From NCBI RefSeq assembly GCF_900114845.1, contig NZ_FOUK01000002.1:620001-684000 (forward strand): a DNA stretch of 64,000 bases, given 5' to 3'. This stretch comes from Pimelobacter simplex. Lineage in GTDB: Bacteria > Actinomycetota > Actinomycetes > Propionibacteriales > Nocardioidaceae. Shown here piece by piece: positions 41,260 through 50,342 of this stretch. Positions within the stretch are counted from its first letter, which is position 1. Each line of letters starts with the position of its first letter. A program made the position numbers and the translations under genes. The notes under the pieces are model-generated. The model saw only the letters and a list, made by a program, of their open reading frames with translations, did no database searches and was not told the origin of the DNA.

Positions 41260-44199
41260 CTACTTCTTGTCGCGCTCGTCGGCCAGCTTGACGGCCTTCT
41301 CGACCTCGTCCTGGGCGATGCCGAGCTGCTTGGCCCACTCCGCCGTGTTGTTCTCCTTCTGGGCCGCCTCGGCCGCCGTGAACGCCGTCTCGGCATTGCG
41401 CAGCGCTGCGGTGATCTGCTCGTTCAGGTCGCCGGCCGGCTCGCCAGGGGTGGGCGTGCCGGGCTCGCCCGGCGTGGGCGTGCCGGGCTCGGCGGGCTGA
41501 CCGGGGGTGTCGAGATCGACGCCGAGGGCGTCGGCCAGGGCACCGGGCAGGTCGCGGTCGATGCCGACCTTGTCGCCGTACTTCACGATCACGTACTGCA
41601 GGATCGGGAAGGCCGAGGTCGCGCTGCGGGCGGCGTAGACGGGCTGGATGTAGACCAGTCCCCCGGCGACGGGCAGGGTCAGCAGGTTGCCGAACCGGGG
41701 CGGGGTCGCCCCCTGCACGCGGTACTGCTGCAGCTTCGAGGCGACCTCGTCGTCCTGCTGCATCTGGTTGGCGACCTGGCCGGGGCCCGGGGTGTTCTCG
41801 TCGATCATCTCCAGCAGCCGCAGCTTGCCGAAGCCGTCGGAGGTGGCGTCCGAGTTCACCTGCAGGTACGACGCCAACGTGTTCTGCGCGCCGCGCGGCT
41901 TGAACACCGAGGTGAGCGACCAGTCGTTCGTGCCGTCGACGCCGGTCGAGAACAGCCGGTACGGCGGCTGGAAGACCTCGCGGGTGACGTTCGGGTCCTC
42001 GGGGACCTCCCAGCGGTTGTTGCCCGAGTAGAACTCGCCGGCGTCGGTGACGTGGTACTTGGCGAGCTGGAAGCGCTGCACCTTGAACATGTCCTCGGGG
42101 TAGCGCAGGTGCGCCATCAGCTCGGGGTCGATCTTCGACTTGGGCTCCACCGCGCCGGGGAAGACCTTCATCCACGTCTTGAGGATCGGGTCGGTCTCGT
42201 CCCACTGGTAGAGGGTGACCGTGCCGTCGTACGCGTCGACGGTCGCCTTCACCGCCGAGCGCATGTAGTTGATCTCGTCGGTGGGGATCGTCTGCAGCCC
42301 GGTGTCCTGCTGCAGCGAGTCGTCGATCATCGCGTCGAACGACTCGCGCTGGGAGTTCGGGTAGCGGTCGGTGGTCGTGTAGCCGTCGATGATCCACACG
42401 ATCTTGCCGTCGACGACCGCCGGGTACGGGTCGCCGTCGACGGTGAGCCAGGGCGCGACCTTCTCGACGCGCTCGGTGGGCGTGCGGTTGTAGAGGACCT
42501 TGGAGTTGCCGTTGACGCGCCCGGACAGCAGGAAGTTCGGCTCGCCGAACTTGATCGCGTACATCAGCTGGTTGAAGGTGCTGCCGACCTTGACGCCGCC
42601 CTTGCCGTCGTACGTCGTGCGCTGGTCGTCGGGGTCGTCGCTGACGGTGTCGGCCAGGCCGAGCTCGACGTTGTTGGCGTCCTTGCTGGCCTTGCCCACG
42701 ATCGAGTACGACGGGCTCTGCTCGCCGTAGTAGACGCGGGTCTCGAACGGCTCGGCGTCGGTCAGGTCGCGGCTGCCCTCGTCGCCCTCGCCGCGCACGC
42801 CCTCGGCCCACACGATCCGGCCGTTGGCCTCGTCGTTGATGGCGATCTCGTTGGCGTAGGCGGCGATGAGTCCCTCGCCGTGGGTGTAGACGGTGTGCAG
42901 GTTCGACCAGTTCTGGTCGGAGGCCTGGATGCCGCTCTGGTCGAGCTCGCGCACGCCGAGGACGAGCGGCACCTCCTTGCCGTTGAGCTGGTAGCGGTCG
43001 ACGTCGAGCACCGCGGGCACCGAGTAGTAGGCGCGGATCCGCTGGCGCTGCTGGAAGGTCTCGCGGACCTGCAGCGGGTCGACGACGGGGGTCGTGGTCA
43101 GCTGCTCGAGGACCTTGGTGCCGTCGGCCTTGGACGTCTCCTCGGAGGCGATGCCCTGGTAGGTCGTGGTGTCGACGCCGCTGAGTCCGTAGGCCTCGCG
43201 CGTGGCGTCGATGTTGGCCTTGATGTAGGAGTTCTCCTTGTCGGCCTCGGACGGCTTGACCTGGAAGTTCTGCACGATGGCCGGCCAGATCATGCCGAGC
43301 AGCACGGCCGAGAGCGCGAGCAGCGCCAGGCCCACCGACGGCAGCTGCCAGGTCTTGCGCCAGATGTTGAGGAAGAACAGCACGGCACAGATGAGCGCGA
43401 CGCCGACGAGGATGTTGCGTGCGGGCAGCAGGGCGTTCTCGCCGGTGTAGTTCATGCCGGTGAAGAGCCGGTGGTCGTCGGTGACGAGGTCGTAGCGGTC
43501 GAGGTAGTAGTCGACCGCCTTGGTCAGCACGAAGACGCCGAGCAGCACCGAGAGCTGCACCTGGGCCGCCGGGGTGAGCCGGTCGTGCTGGGCCTGGAGC
43601 CGGATGCCGCCGTACAGGTAGTGGACGACGGCGGTCGCGATCAGCGCCACGATGGCCACGGCCATCACGAAGTCGATGACGAAGTTCCACCACGGCAGGT
43701 CGAAGACGTAGAAGGAGATGTCCTTCTTGAAGTAGGGGTCCTGCTTGCCGAAGGACTCCCCCTCGCGCCACAGCATGAAGGTGCGCCACTGGCCGATCGC
43801 CGAGGTGCCGGCGAAGATGCCGACCACGACCGCGACGCCGGCGAGCAGCCAGGTCCGGATCGGGGTCACCGCGTCGCGGTAGCGGTCGACGCCGTCGTTG
43901 CCGGGCAGGCCGAAGATCGGGCGGCTGCGGTAGGCCAGGTACATGTTGAGCGCGACCACGCCGCCCATCAGGGCGCCGAACGCGACGAACAGGCCGATCC
44001 GGGTCCACAGCAGGGTGCTGAACACCTGGCTGTAGCCGACCTCGGAGTACCAGAGCCGGTCGGTGTAGATGCCCGCGAAGGCGCTGAGCAGGAAGAAGCC
44101 GACCACCAGCACGATGCCGGTGATCACCAGCGCGCGGGTACGACGGCCGGGCCGCTCCGGCGCGGGGCGCTCGGGCTCCTCGTCGAACAGTTCACTCAT
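41260..44199 (-). CDS. UPF0182 family large membrane protein
   Basis: A 979-aa protein. About seven membrane segments lie in residues 25-340 (for example ALVITGIVLVVGFFLLSAF), followed by a long extracytoplasmic domain (VDRYQLNGKEVPLVLGVREL, YGEQSPSYSIVG) and an acidic C-terminus with a short tandem Pro-rich repeat (GEPGTPTP twice). Widespread and conserved in actinobacteria, function unknown. It overlaps the upstream PPA1309 gene by eight bases. Confidence 0.93.
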   Translation of the reverse strand: MSELFDEEPERPAPERPGRRTRALVITGIVLVVGFFLLSAFAGIYTDRLWYSEVGYSQVFSTLLWTRIGLFVAFGALMGGVVALNMYLAYRSRPIFGLPGNDGVDRYRDAVTPIRTWLLAGVAVVVGIFAGTSAIGQWRTFMLWREGESFGKQDPYFKKDISFYVFDLPWWNFVIDFVMAVAIVALIATAVVHYLYGGIRLQAQHDRLTPAAQVQLSVLLGVFVLTKAVDYYLDRYDLVTDDHRLFTGMNYTGENALLPARNILVGVALICAVLFFLNIWRKTWQLPSVGLALLALSAVLLGMIWPAIVQNFQVKPSEADKENSYIKANIDATREAYGLSGVDTTTYQGIASEETSKADGTKVLEQLTTTPVVDPLQVRETFQQRQRIRAYYSVPAVLDVDRYQLNGKEVPLVLGVRELDQSGIQASDQNWSNLHTVYTHGEGLIAAYANEIAINDEANGRIVWAEGVRGEGDEGSRDLTDAEPFETRVYYGEQSPSYSIVGKASKDANNVELGLADTVSDDPDDQRTTYDGKGGVKVGSTFNQLMYAIKFGEPNFLLSGRVNGNSKVLYNRTPTERVEKVAPWLTVDGDPYPAVVDGKIVWIIDGYTTTDRYPNSQRESFDAMIDDSLQQDTGLQTIPTDEINYMRSAVKATVDAYDGTVTLYQWDETDPILKTWMKVFPGAVEPKSKIDPELMAHLRYPEDMFKVQRFQLAKYHVTDAGEFYSGNNRWEVPEDPNVTREVFQPPYRLFSTGVDGTNDWSLTSVFKPRGAQNTLASYLQVNSDATSDGFGKLRLLEMIDENTPGPGQVANQMQQDDEVASKLQQYRVQGATPPRFGNLLTLPVAGGLVYIQPVYAARSATSAFPILQYVIVKYGDKVGIDRDLPGALADALGVDLDTPGQPAEPGTPTPGEPGTPTPGEPAGDLNEQITAALRNAETAFTAAEAAQKENNTAEWAKQLGIAQDEVEKAVKLADERDKK

Positions 44200-44752
44200 C
44201 GGGCTCGTCCTCCGCGTCGTCCAGCAGGGTGTTGCGCAGCAGCTCGATCAGGCCGGGCACCAGGTCGGTCCCGCCCATCACGGCGCTGTCATGGTCATCG
44301 CTGCGCATCCGCAGTGCGCAGTAGGCGGCACCGTGCCGGGTCACGCCGGCCACGATGCGCACCTCCTCGGCGTCCGGGTGCTCGCGCGCGAACTCGAGCG
44401 CGGCCGCCGGGTCGTCGGGAACCTGGCCGTCGGCGGCCGGCGGCAGCACGAGGCGCTCGACGACGGCCGCGCAGCCGCGGACCACGCCGGGCCACACGAT
44501 GCCGGGCAGCACCTCCTCGAGCTGCTGGCCGGGCGGGAGCTCGTCCTGCTCGATCGGCGTCATCGAGCCCTGCTCGGCGGGGGTGTCGAGCCCGAGCTGG
44601 GAGGCGAGCACCGGCTCCTGGGCGACGAGCCGGCCGGTGTCGACCAGCGCGTAGAGGCGCGCCGGCTGGTCCCAGCCCACCCGGGCCTGGTGCTTCTCGA
44701 TCTCGAGGACGGCGGCCGCGAGGGCCGGGTCGACGTCCAGGTCGTAGTCCAT
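44192..44752 (-). CDS. PPA1309 family protein
   Basis: A 186-aa acidic soluble protein of a family restricted to actinobacteria and named after a Propionibacterium gene. Typical segments are EIEKHQARVGWDQPARLYALVDT, QDELPPGQQLEEVLPGI and GVTRHGAAYCALRMRSDDHD. Function unknown. It is followed by UPF0182 with an eight-base overlap and preceded by the PDZ protease gene, a conserved trio in this group. Confidence 0.85.
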   Translation of the reverse strand: MDYDLDVDPALAAAVLEIEKHQARVGWDQPARLYALVDTGRLVAQEPVLASQLGLDTPAEQGSMTPIEQDELPPGQQLEEVLPGIVWPGVVRGCAAVVERLVLPPAADGQVPDDPAAALEFAREHPDAEEVRIVAGVTRHGAAYCALRMRSDDHDSAVMGGTDLVPGLIELLRNTLLDDAEDEPDE

Positions 44753-44777
44753 GGCTGTGGTCCGCTCGTTCCGGTGG

Positions 44778-45815
44778 TCAGCAGGCCGGCAGGGCGGCGT
44801 CGTGGTCGCCGACCCACGTCTCGAGGGCCTTGCGGGCCTCGGTCATCGTGGTCGCCTTGACCAGCCGCAGGTCGGGGTCGAGCCCCTGGACGTCGGAGCA
44901 GTTGTCCTTGGGGACGAAGAACAGCTTCGCGCCGGCCGCCTCGGCGCCGGCGATCTTCTGCTGGATGCCACCGATGGGGCCGACCTGGCCGTCGGGCGCG
45001 AGCTCGCCGGTGCCGGCGACGGTCGCGCCGCCGGTGAGCGAGCCCGGGGTCAGGGTGTCGTAGATGGCCAGCGAGAACATCAGGCCGGCGCTGGGCCCGC
45101 CGACGGTGGGGTCGACGCGCAGGTTGATCTGGAACGGGAACTCGTAGCCGACGCCGAGGGAGACGCCGATCTTGCCCTGGCCGTCCTCGACCTTCGGCTT
45201 GATCCGGACGGTCAGCTCGCGCTTGTCGCGCAGGATCCGCAGCTCGACCAGCGAGCCGTCGTTGTGCTGGCGCACCGCCTTGACGACCTGCTCGGTGCTC
45301 GTCACCGGCTGGCCGTCGACCTCTTTGACGATGTCGCGCACGAGCAGCTTGCCCTCGGCTGCGCCCTTGTCGACGACGAGCGCCACCTGGATCGCCTCGG
45401 GCACGTCGTACCCGAGCTCGTGCAGGGCGACCGCCTTGGCGACGTCCTGCGAGGTCGTCATCTGGACCGCGCCCTCGGCCTTCTCCTGCTCGGCCGAGCG
45501 GTCCTTCGGGTGCACCACGTCGTAGGGGACGACGGCCTTGTCGGGGTCGACCCAGCGGCTGAGCGCCTCGCCGAGCGAGAGCTTGTCGTCGTAGGAGGAC
45601 GCGACGACGGTGGTGAACCGGAGCTGGCCCTTGTCGTAGTACGCCTTGTGCCCGTCGACCTGGATCACCTCGGCGTTGTCGGCGTCCTTGCCGAGGATGT
45701 CGAACGTCGGCCCGGGGCTGTAGGAGGCGTAGGGCAGCGGCACGGAGGCCGCGACGCCGCCCAGGATCAGCACCAACGGAGCCGCGATGCACACGGCGAT
45801 CAGGCGCTGGCTCAT
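44778..45815 (-). CDS. Secreted PDZ-domain S16 (Lon-like) serine protease, YlbL-type
   Basis: A 345-aa membrane-anchored protease: one N-terminal membrane anchor (residues ~8-28), a PDZ domain (~130-225) and a Lon proteolytic domain (~225-345) with the Ser/Lys dyad (catalytic Ser in VGGPSAGLMFSLA, Lys in GGIQQKIAGAEAAG). The start at 45815 (MSQRLIAVCIAAP) gives a proper anchor. Relatives take part in envelope quality control. No ATPase domain is present, as expected. Confidence 0.9.
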   Translation of the reverse strand: MSQRLIAVCIAAPLVLILGGVAASVPLPYASYSPGPTFDILGKDADNAEVIQVDGHKAYYDKGQLRFTTVVASSYDDKLSLGEALSRWVDPDKAVVPYDVVHPKDRSAEQEKAEGAVQMTTSQDVAKAVALHELGYDVPEAIQVALVVDKGAAEGKLLVRDIVKEVDGQPVTSTEQVVKAVRQHNDGSLVELRILRDKRELTVRIKPKVEDGQGKIGVSLGVGYEFPFQINLRVDPTVGGPSAGLMFSLAIYDTLTPGSLTGGATVAGTGELAPDGQVGPIGGIQQKIAGAEAAGAKLFFVPKDNCSDVQGLDPDLRLVKATTMTEARKALETWVGDHDAALPAC

Positions 45816-45861
45816 GGCGCCTAGCCTGTCAGACGCCACCAATCGTGTCCTGCGGTGGTCG

Positions 45862-46191
45862 TCAGGACGCGCGGCGATCGCGGTCGGGAGCGACCGGCGG
45901 GGTGCTCTCGGCCGGCTCGGCGGGCGCGGCCGGGTCGGCCGGCTGGCCCTGGATCACGACCGGTCGCCGGCGGGAGGTGCGCAGCGCGATGCCGGTGGCC
46001 CGCTCGGGCGCGCGGCGCGGCGCGGCGTAGCCGGGCCGGGTGTGCTGCTCGCGCTCGAGGGCCTCGCCCATCCGCCGGGCCGCGGTCTCGCGGTCGACCT
46101 CGCCCCGGCCGTCGCGGCCCCACCACGCCACCCACGCCATCGAGGCGACGGTGAGCGCGGCGGCCGGTACCAGCCAGAACAGGATCTCCAC
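45862..46191 (-). CDS. Small membrane-anchored hypothetical protein
   Basis: A 109-aa protein with one N-terminal membrane segment (ILFWLVPAAALTVASMAWVAWW), then a basic and Pro/Ala-rich soluble tail. No known domain. It lies in the same direction between moaE and the PDZ protease gene. Codon use is like its neighbours, so it is probably real; function unknown. Confidence 0.6.
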   Translation of the reverse strand: MEILFWLVPAAALTVASMAWVAWWGRDGRGEVDRETAARRMGEALEREQHTRPGYAAPRRAPERATGIALRTSRRRPVVIQGQPADPAAPAEPAESTPPVAPDRDRRAS

Positions 46192-46240
46192 TCCACGAGC
46201 GTAGGTGGGTGCCCCACGCGCGGCGGTCAGGACACGCCCG

Positions 46241-46669
46241 TCAGGGCGAGCCCACCCACTCGTCGGAGCCGTCGGAGAAGCGCTGGTGCTTCCAGATCGG
46301 CACCTCGGCCTTGAGGGTGTCGATGAGCGCGCGGCTCGCCTCGAACGACGAGCCGCGGTGCCCCGCCGTCGTGGCGACGACGACAGCGAGGTCGCCGATG
46401 TCGAGGTCGCCGACCCGGTGCACGGCGGCGAGCGCGGTGACGTCGTGGTCGTCGGCGACCTGCTCGCACACGGCGCGCAGCCGGTCGAGGGCCGACGGGT
46501 GCGCGGAGTACGACAGGCCGGTGACGCCCTGGCCCTGGTCGTGGTCGCGGACCCGCCCGACGAAGAGCACGAGCCCGCCCGCGGCCGGGTCGTCGAGGCT
46601 GTCGAGGACCTCGCTCACCGACAGCGGCTGGTCGGAGATCGCGACGAGGCGCACGGCCGGATTGCTCAT
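46241..46669 (-). CDS. moaE: Molybdopterin synthase catalytic subunit MoaE
   Basis: A 142-aa MoaE, which with MoaD inserts the dithiolene sulfurs into precursor Z during molybdenum cofactor synthesis. Signatures are LVLFVGRVRDHDQG, LAAVHRVGDLDIGD, and the catalytic lysines K120 and K127 (VPIWKHQRFSDGSDEWV). No moaD or other Moco gene is next to it in this window. Confidence 0.93.
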   Translation of the reverse strand: MSNPAVRLVAISDQPLSVSEVLDSLDDPAAGGLVLFVGRVRDHDQGQGVTGLSYSAHPSALDRLRAVCEQVADDHDVTALAAVHRVGDLDIGDLAVVVATTAGHRGSSFEASRALIDTLKAEVPIWKHQRFSDGSDEWVGSP

Positions 46670-46774
46670 GGCTGCACTCTAGGACTCCGGCACACTCCCT
46701 ACCGGGTGAGGTCCGGGGTCCGACCAGGGGTCTCCCCTACACCGCCGGTTGGCGATCCGGCGTAGATTCGGACC

Positions 46775-48118
46775 ATGACCGACAACCCGGGCGACGACCA
46801 GCCGAACCCCTTCAAGGGCACGCCGTTCGAGCAGATCTTCGGTGCGCTCGGCGGCGCCTTCCCCGGCGCCGGAGGCCCGGGTGGCCCCCTCGGCGGCATG
46901 GACGGCATGGCGTTCTTCCAGCAGCTCCAGTCCCTGATGCAGCCGCACGACGGCCCGCTCAACTGGAACGCCGCCAACGACATCGCCCGCCAGACCGCGG
47001 CCCAGGAGCCCGACCCCTCCGCCACGCAGCGCGACCGCGACCGGGTGGCCGACGCCGTCCAGCTCGCCGACCACTGGCTCGACACCGCGACCGGCTTCCC
47101 CTCCGGCGTCACCACGACGGCCGCGTGGAGCCGCGCCGAGTGGCTGGTCGAGACCCAGCCGGTCTGGAAGGTGCTCGTCGAGCCCGTCGCCGCGCGCTCG
47201 GTGACCGGCCTGTCCAGCGGGCTGCCCGACGAGATGAAGGCCGCGGCCGGTCCCCTGGTCGGCATCATCGGCCAGGCCGTCGGCGGCATGATGGCGATGC
47301 AGATCGGCCAGGGCCTCGGCGCCCTCGCCGGCGAGGTGCTCACCGCCTCCGACGTGGGTCTCCCCCTGGGCGCGCCCGGCAAGGCCGCGCTGGTGATGGC
47401 CAACGTCCGCGCCTTCGCCGAGGGCCTCGACGTCACCGAGGACGACGTCGTCCTCTACCTCGCGCTGCGCGAGGCCGCCCACCAGCGGCTGTTCGCGCAC
47501 GTGCCGTGGCTGCGCGAGCACCTCATCGGCGCGGTCACCGACTACGCCCGCGGGCTCGAGATCAACGCCCAGCAGATCCAGGACCGGGTCCAGGAGCAGC
47601 TGCGCGGCATCGACCCGGGCAACCCCGAGGCGATGCAGTCCCTGCTCGAGGGCGGCCTGTTCGACCCGCCGCAGACCGAGGCCCAGACGGCCGCGCTCTC
47701 CCGGCTCGAGATCGCGCTGGCACTCGTCGAGGGGTGGGTCGACGAGGTCGTCGGCGTCGCCACCCAGGAGCGGATGCCGGCCGCCGCCAAGCTCCGCGAG
47801 GCGGTCCGCCGCCGCCGGGCCGCGGGCGGTCCCGCCGAGCAGACCTTCGCCGCCCTGGTCGGCCTCGAGCTGCGCCCCCGCCGGCTGCGCGACGCCTCCA
47901 CGCTGTGGGGCGGGCTCCGCAGCCGCTCGGGCCAGGAGGCCCGCGACGGCGTGTGGATGCACCCCGACCTGCTGCCCACCGCCGCCGACCTCGACGACCC
48001 GCTGTCCTTCCGCGCCGAGGCGACCGCGCCCGAGGAGCTCTCCGCCGACGAGTTCGACGCCGAGCTGCGCAAGCTGCTCGACGGACCGGACGCGCCGGAC
48101 GCTCCCGACGCGGAGTGA
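46775..48118 (+). CDS. DUF2342 zincin-like protein (putative zinc metalloprotease)
   Basis: A 447-aa protein of the actinobacterial DUF2342 family annotated as zinc-dependent metalloprotease or F420-associated protein. The zincin-like helix is LREAAHQRLF (E233, H236), with ALVEGWVDEVV further on. Note that the usual HExxH is REAAH here, so metal binding may be incomplete. The N-terminus is Gly/Pro-rich and disordered (~1-45). It overlaps the Nudix gene by four bases (GTGA). Confidence 0.85.
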   Translation: MTDNPGDDQPNPFKGTPFEQIFGALGGAFPGAGGPGGPLGGMDGMAFFQQLQSLMQPHDGPLNWNAANDIARQTAAQEPDPSATQRDRDRVADAVQLADHWLDTATGFPSGVTTTAAWSRAEWLVETQPVWKVLVEPVAARSVTGLSSGLPDEMKAAAGPLVGIIGQAVGGMMAMQIGQGLGALAGEVLTASDVGLPLGAPGKAALVMANVRAFAEGLDVTEDDVVLYLALREAAHQRLFAHVPWLREHLIGAVTDYARGLEINAQQIQDRVQEQLRGIDPGNPEAMQSLLEGGLFDPPQTEAQTAALSRLEIALALVEGWVDEVVGVATQERMPAAAKLREAVRRRRAAGGPAEQTFAALVGLELRPRRLRDASTLWGGLRSRSGQEARDGVWMHPDLLPTAADLDDPLSFRAEATAPEELSADEFDAELRKLLDGPDAPDAPDAE

Positions 48119-48657
48119 CCCTCCACGACGACGCGCTGGCCGTGCTCCGCGGCTGGCGCGCGCCCGATGCCGCCGAGGAGGCGCTGCGCCGGCGCTACGT
48201 CGACCACCTGGAGGCGCGTGCCGACGGCATGTGGCGCTCGTCGTACCCCGACCACGTGACCGCGGGGACCCTCGTCGTCGACGCGACCGGCGAGCAGGTG
48301 CTGCTCAACCTGCACCGCAAGGCCGGGCGCTGGTTCCACTTCGGTGGCCACTGCGAGCCCGGCGACGCGACGCTCGCCGCCGTCGCGCTGCGCGAGGCGC
48401 ACGAGGAGAGCGGGCTGACCGAGCTCACCTTCCACCCCGAGCCGGTCCAGCTCGACCTGCACACGGTGCCCTTCTGCGGCGACCGGGGCGAGGTGAGCCA
48501 CCTCGACGTGCGCTACGTCGCCGCGGCACCCGCCGGCGCCACGGCCGTGGTCAGCGACGAGTCGCTCGCCGTGCGCTGGTGGCCGGTCGGCGACCTGCCC
48601 GAGCTCGAGCCGGCGATGCACGCGCTCGTCGCCCGGGCCCGGGCGATCCTGTGCTGA
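48115..48657 (+). CDS. Nudix hydrolase
   Basis: A 180-aa hydrolase. The Nudix box runs GHCEPGD ... REAHEESGL (residues ~78-101), with Asp in place of the first Glu and one extra residue in the loop, but with the catalytic REx2EE core intact. It cleaves nucleoside diphosphates linked to another moiety; the substrate is unknown. The start is the GTG at 48115, overlapping the DUF2342 stop. It is convergent with the YgjP-like gene, 3 bp away. Confidence 0.85.
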   Translation: MTLHDDALAVLRGWRAPDAAEEALRRRYVDHLEARADGMWRSSYPDHVTAGTLVVDATGEQVLLNLHRKAGRWFHFGGHCEPGDATLAAVALREAHEESGLTELTFHPEPVQLDLHTVPFCGDRGEVSHLDVRYVAAAPAGATAVVSDESLAVRWWPVGDLPELEPAMHALVARARAILC

Positions 48658-48660
48658 GGC

Positions 48661-49218
48661 CTAGTCGACGTCCTCGCCGGGCATGACCTGCTCGGACGGC
48701 GGCCGGTCGATCCGGGCGGCGTCCGACCAGCCGGCCAGGTAGCCCTTCGCCTTCTCGGCGGCCGGGTAGTGCGCGACCCAGCCCCAGAACTTCTCGTCGT
48801 GGTGCGGCTCGATGAGGTGCGCGAGCTCGTGCACCAGCACGTAGTCGATCACCCACTCCGGCATCCGCTGCAGCCGCTCGGAGAGCCGGATCGAGCGGTC
48901 CCGGGGCGTGCACGAGCCCCAGCGCGAGCGCTGGTTGCCGACCCAGCGCACCGACTCGGGCACCGCCAGGCCGCCGAGGTAGGCGTCGCTGAGCTCCTGG
49001 GCGCGCTCGGTCAGGGCGTCGTCGGTCCACCGGCGCGGCGTGGTCGTGCGGCGCTCGCGGCGCTCGACCCGGGCCACCATCTTCGAGACCCACGCGCGCT
49101 CCTCGGTGCCGGTGAGGTTGTCCGGGACGAGGACGACGATCTTCTCGCCGTCCCGGTACGCGGACACGGTGCGCCGCCGGCGGCCCGATCGCCGTACCTC
49201 CACCCGAGGAGTGCCCAT
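48661..49218 (-). CDS. YgjP-like (M48-type) metallopeptidase
   Basis: A 185-aa protein of the YgjP/DUF45 group. The zinc motif HELAH is H130-E131-L-A-H134, followed by EPHHDEKFW, and the family core RWGSCTPRDRSIRLSERL precedes it. The N-terminal arginine-rich segment is usual in this group. Biological role unknown in actinobacteria. Confidence 0.88.
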   Translation of the reverse strand: MGTPRVEVRRSGRRRRTVSAYRDGEKIVVLVPDNLTGTEERAWVSKMVARVERRERRTTTPRRWTDDALTERAQELSDAYLGGLAVPESVRWVGNQRSRWGSCTPRDRSIRLSERLQRMPEWVIDYVLVHELAHLIEPHHDEKFWGWVAHYPAAEKAKGYLAGWSDAARIDRPPSEQVMPGEDVD

Positions 49219-49295
49219 GAGGCGACCCTACGGCGCCGGACGCCCCCGCGGTGGGACCTCGGCGTGCTCGCCCGCCCGCAGGTTGTCTGGACCTG

Positions 49296-50342
49296 TCAGG
49301 GCCGCGCCCAGTCGAGGAGCCGCTCGACCGGCCAGGTGTTCACGATCCGGTCCGCCTCGATCCCGGCCGCCTCGGCCCGCTCGCAGCCCAGGAGCGGGTA
49401 GTCGAGCTGGCCCGGCGCGTGCGCGTCGCTGTCGATCGAGAACACGCAGCCGACGTCGCGGGCCAGCTCGAGCAGCCGCGTCGGCGGGTCGCGCCGCTCG
49501 GGCCGGGAGTTGATCTCGACCGCCACCCCCTCCTCCGCGCACGCCTCGAACACCGCGCGCGCGTCGAACCGGGACTGGCCGCGCGTGCCCCGGGCACCGG
49601 TCACCAGCCGGCCCGTGCAGTGGCCGAGCACGTTGGTGAACGGGTTGCGCACCGCGGCGATCATCCGCCGGGTCATCTGCTCCGCGTCCATCTGCAGCTT
49701 GGAGTGGACGCTCGCCACCCGCACGTCGAGGCGGCCGAGCATCTGATCGGTCTGGTCCAGCCGGCCGTCGTCGAGGATGTCGACCTCGATCCCCCGCAGC
49801 AGCCGGAACCCGGCCCCGTCGAGGTGCTCGTTGACCGCCGCCACGACGTCGAGCTGGCGGGTCAGCCGCTCCGCGGAGAGCCCCCGGGCGACCTTGAGCC
49901 GCGGCGAGTGGTCGGTCAGCACGAGGTACTCGTGCCCGAGCTCGATCGCGGTCATCGCCATCTCCTCGATCGGCGAGCCGCCGTCGGACCAGTCGGAGTG
50001 CGAGTGCAGGTCGCCGCGCAGGGCCGCGCGCAGCTCGGTCCCCGCACCGTCGGCGGTCAGCGGGGCGCCGTACTGGTCCTCGACCTCGGCCAGCTTGTCC
50101 GGCACCTCGCCGCGCGCGGCCTGCGCGATCACCCGGGCCGTGCTCGCGCCGACGCCGGGCAGCTCGGTCAGCGTCCCCGCGCCGGCCCGGGCGGCGACCT
50201 CGTCGGGCGGCAGCGCCAGGATCGCCCCGGCCGCGCCGCGGTACGCCTTGACCTTGTAGCTGTCCGCGCGGCCGCGCTCCAGCAGGAAGGCGATCCGGCG
50301 CAGCGCCGCCACCGGCGTGCCGTCGTACTGCTCCTCGGTCAC
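49296..50342 (-). CDS. PHP-domain phosphoesterase with helix-hairpin-helix (PolX C-terminal-like)
   Basis: A 348-aa protein resembling the part of bacterial PolX after the polymerase. An HhH DNA-binding motif (TLTELPGVGASTARVI, ~57-72) comes first, then a PHP domain (~108-345) with HSHSDWSDG (H113, H115), LTDHS, GIEVDIL, GHCTGR and SIDSDAHAP metal ligands. The polymerase domain is absent. Likely a 3'-5' exonuclease or 3'-phosphatase in DNA repair; exact activity unproven. Confidence 0.87.
   Translation of the reverse strand: MTEEQYDGTPVAALRRIAFLLERGRADSYKVKAYRGAAGAILALPPDEVAARAGAGTLTELPGVGASTARVIAQAARGEVPDKLAEVEDQYGAPLTADGAGTELRAALRGDLHSHSDWSDGGSPIEEMAMTAIELGHEYLVLTDHSPRLKVARGLSAERLTRQLDVVAAVNEHLDGAGFRLLRGIEVDILDDGRLDQTDQMLGRLDVRVASVHSKLQMDAEQMTRRMIAAVRNPFTNVLGHCTGRLVTGARGTRGQSRFDARAVFEACAEEGVAVEINSRPERRDPPTRLLELARDVGCVFSIDSDAHAPGQLDYPLLGCERAEAAGIEADRIVNTWPVERLLDWARP

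Noticed and set aside
41440-41500. Tandem repeat locus
   Set aside because: It is only two copies of an 8-codon Pro/Gly/Glu/Thr repeat inside the UPF0182 C-terminus.
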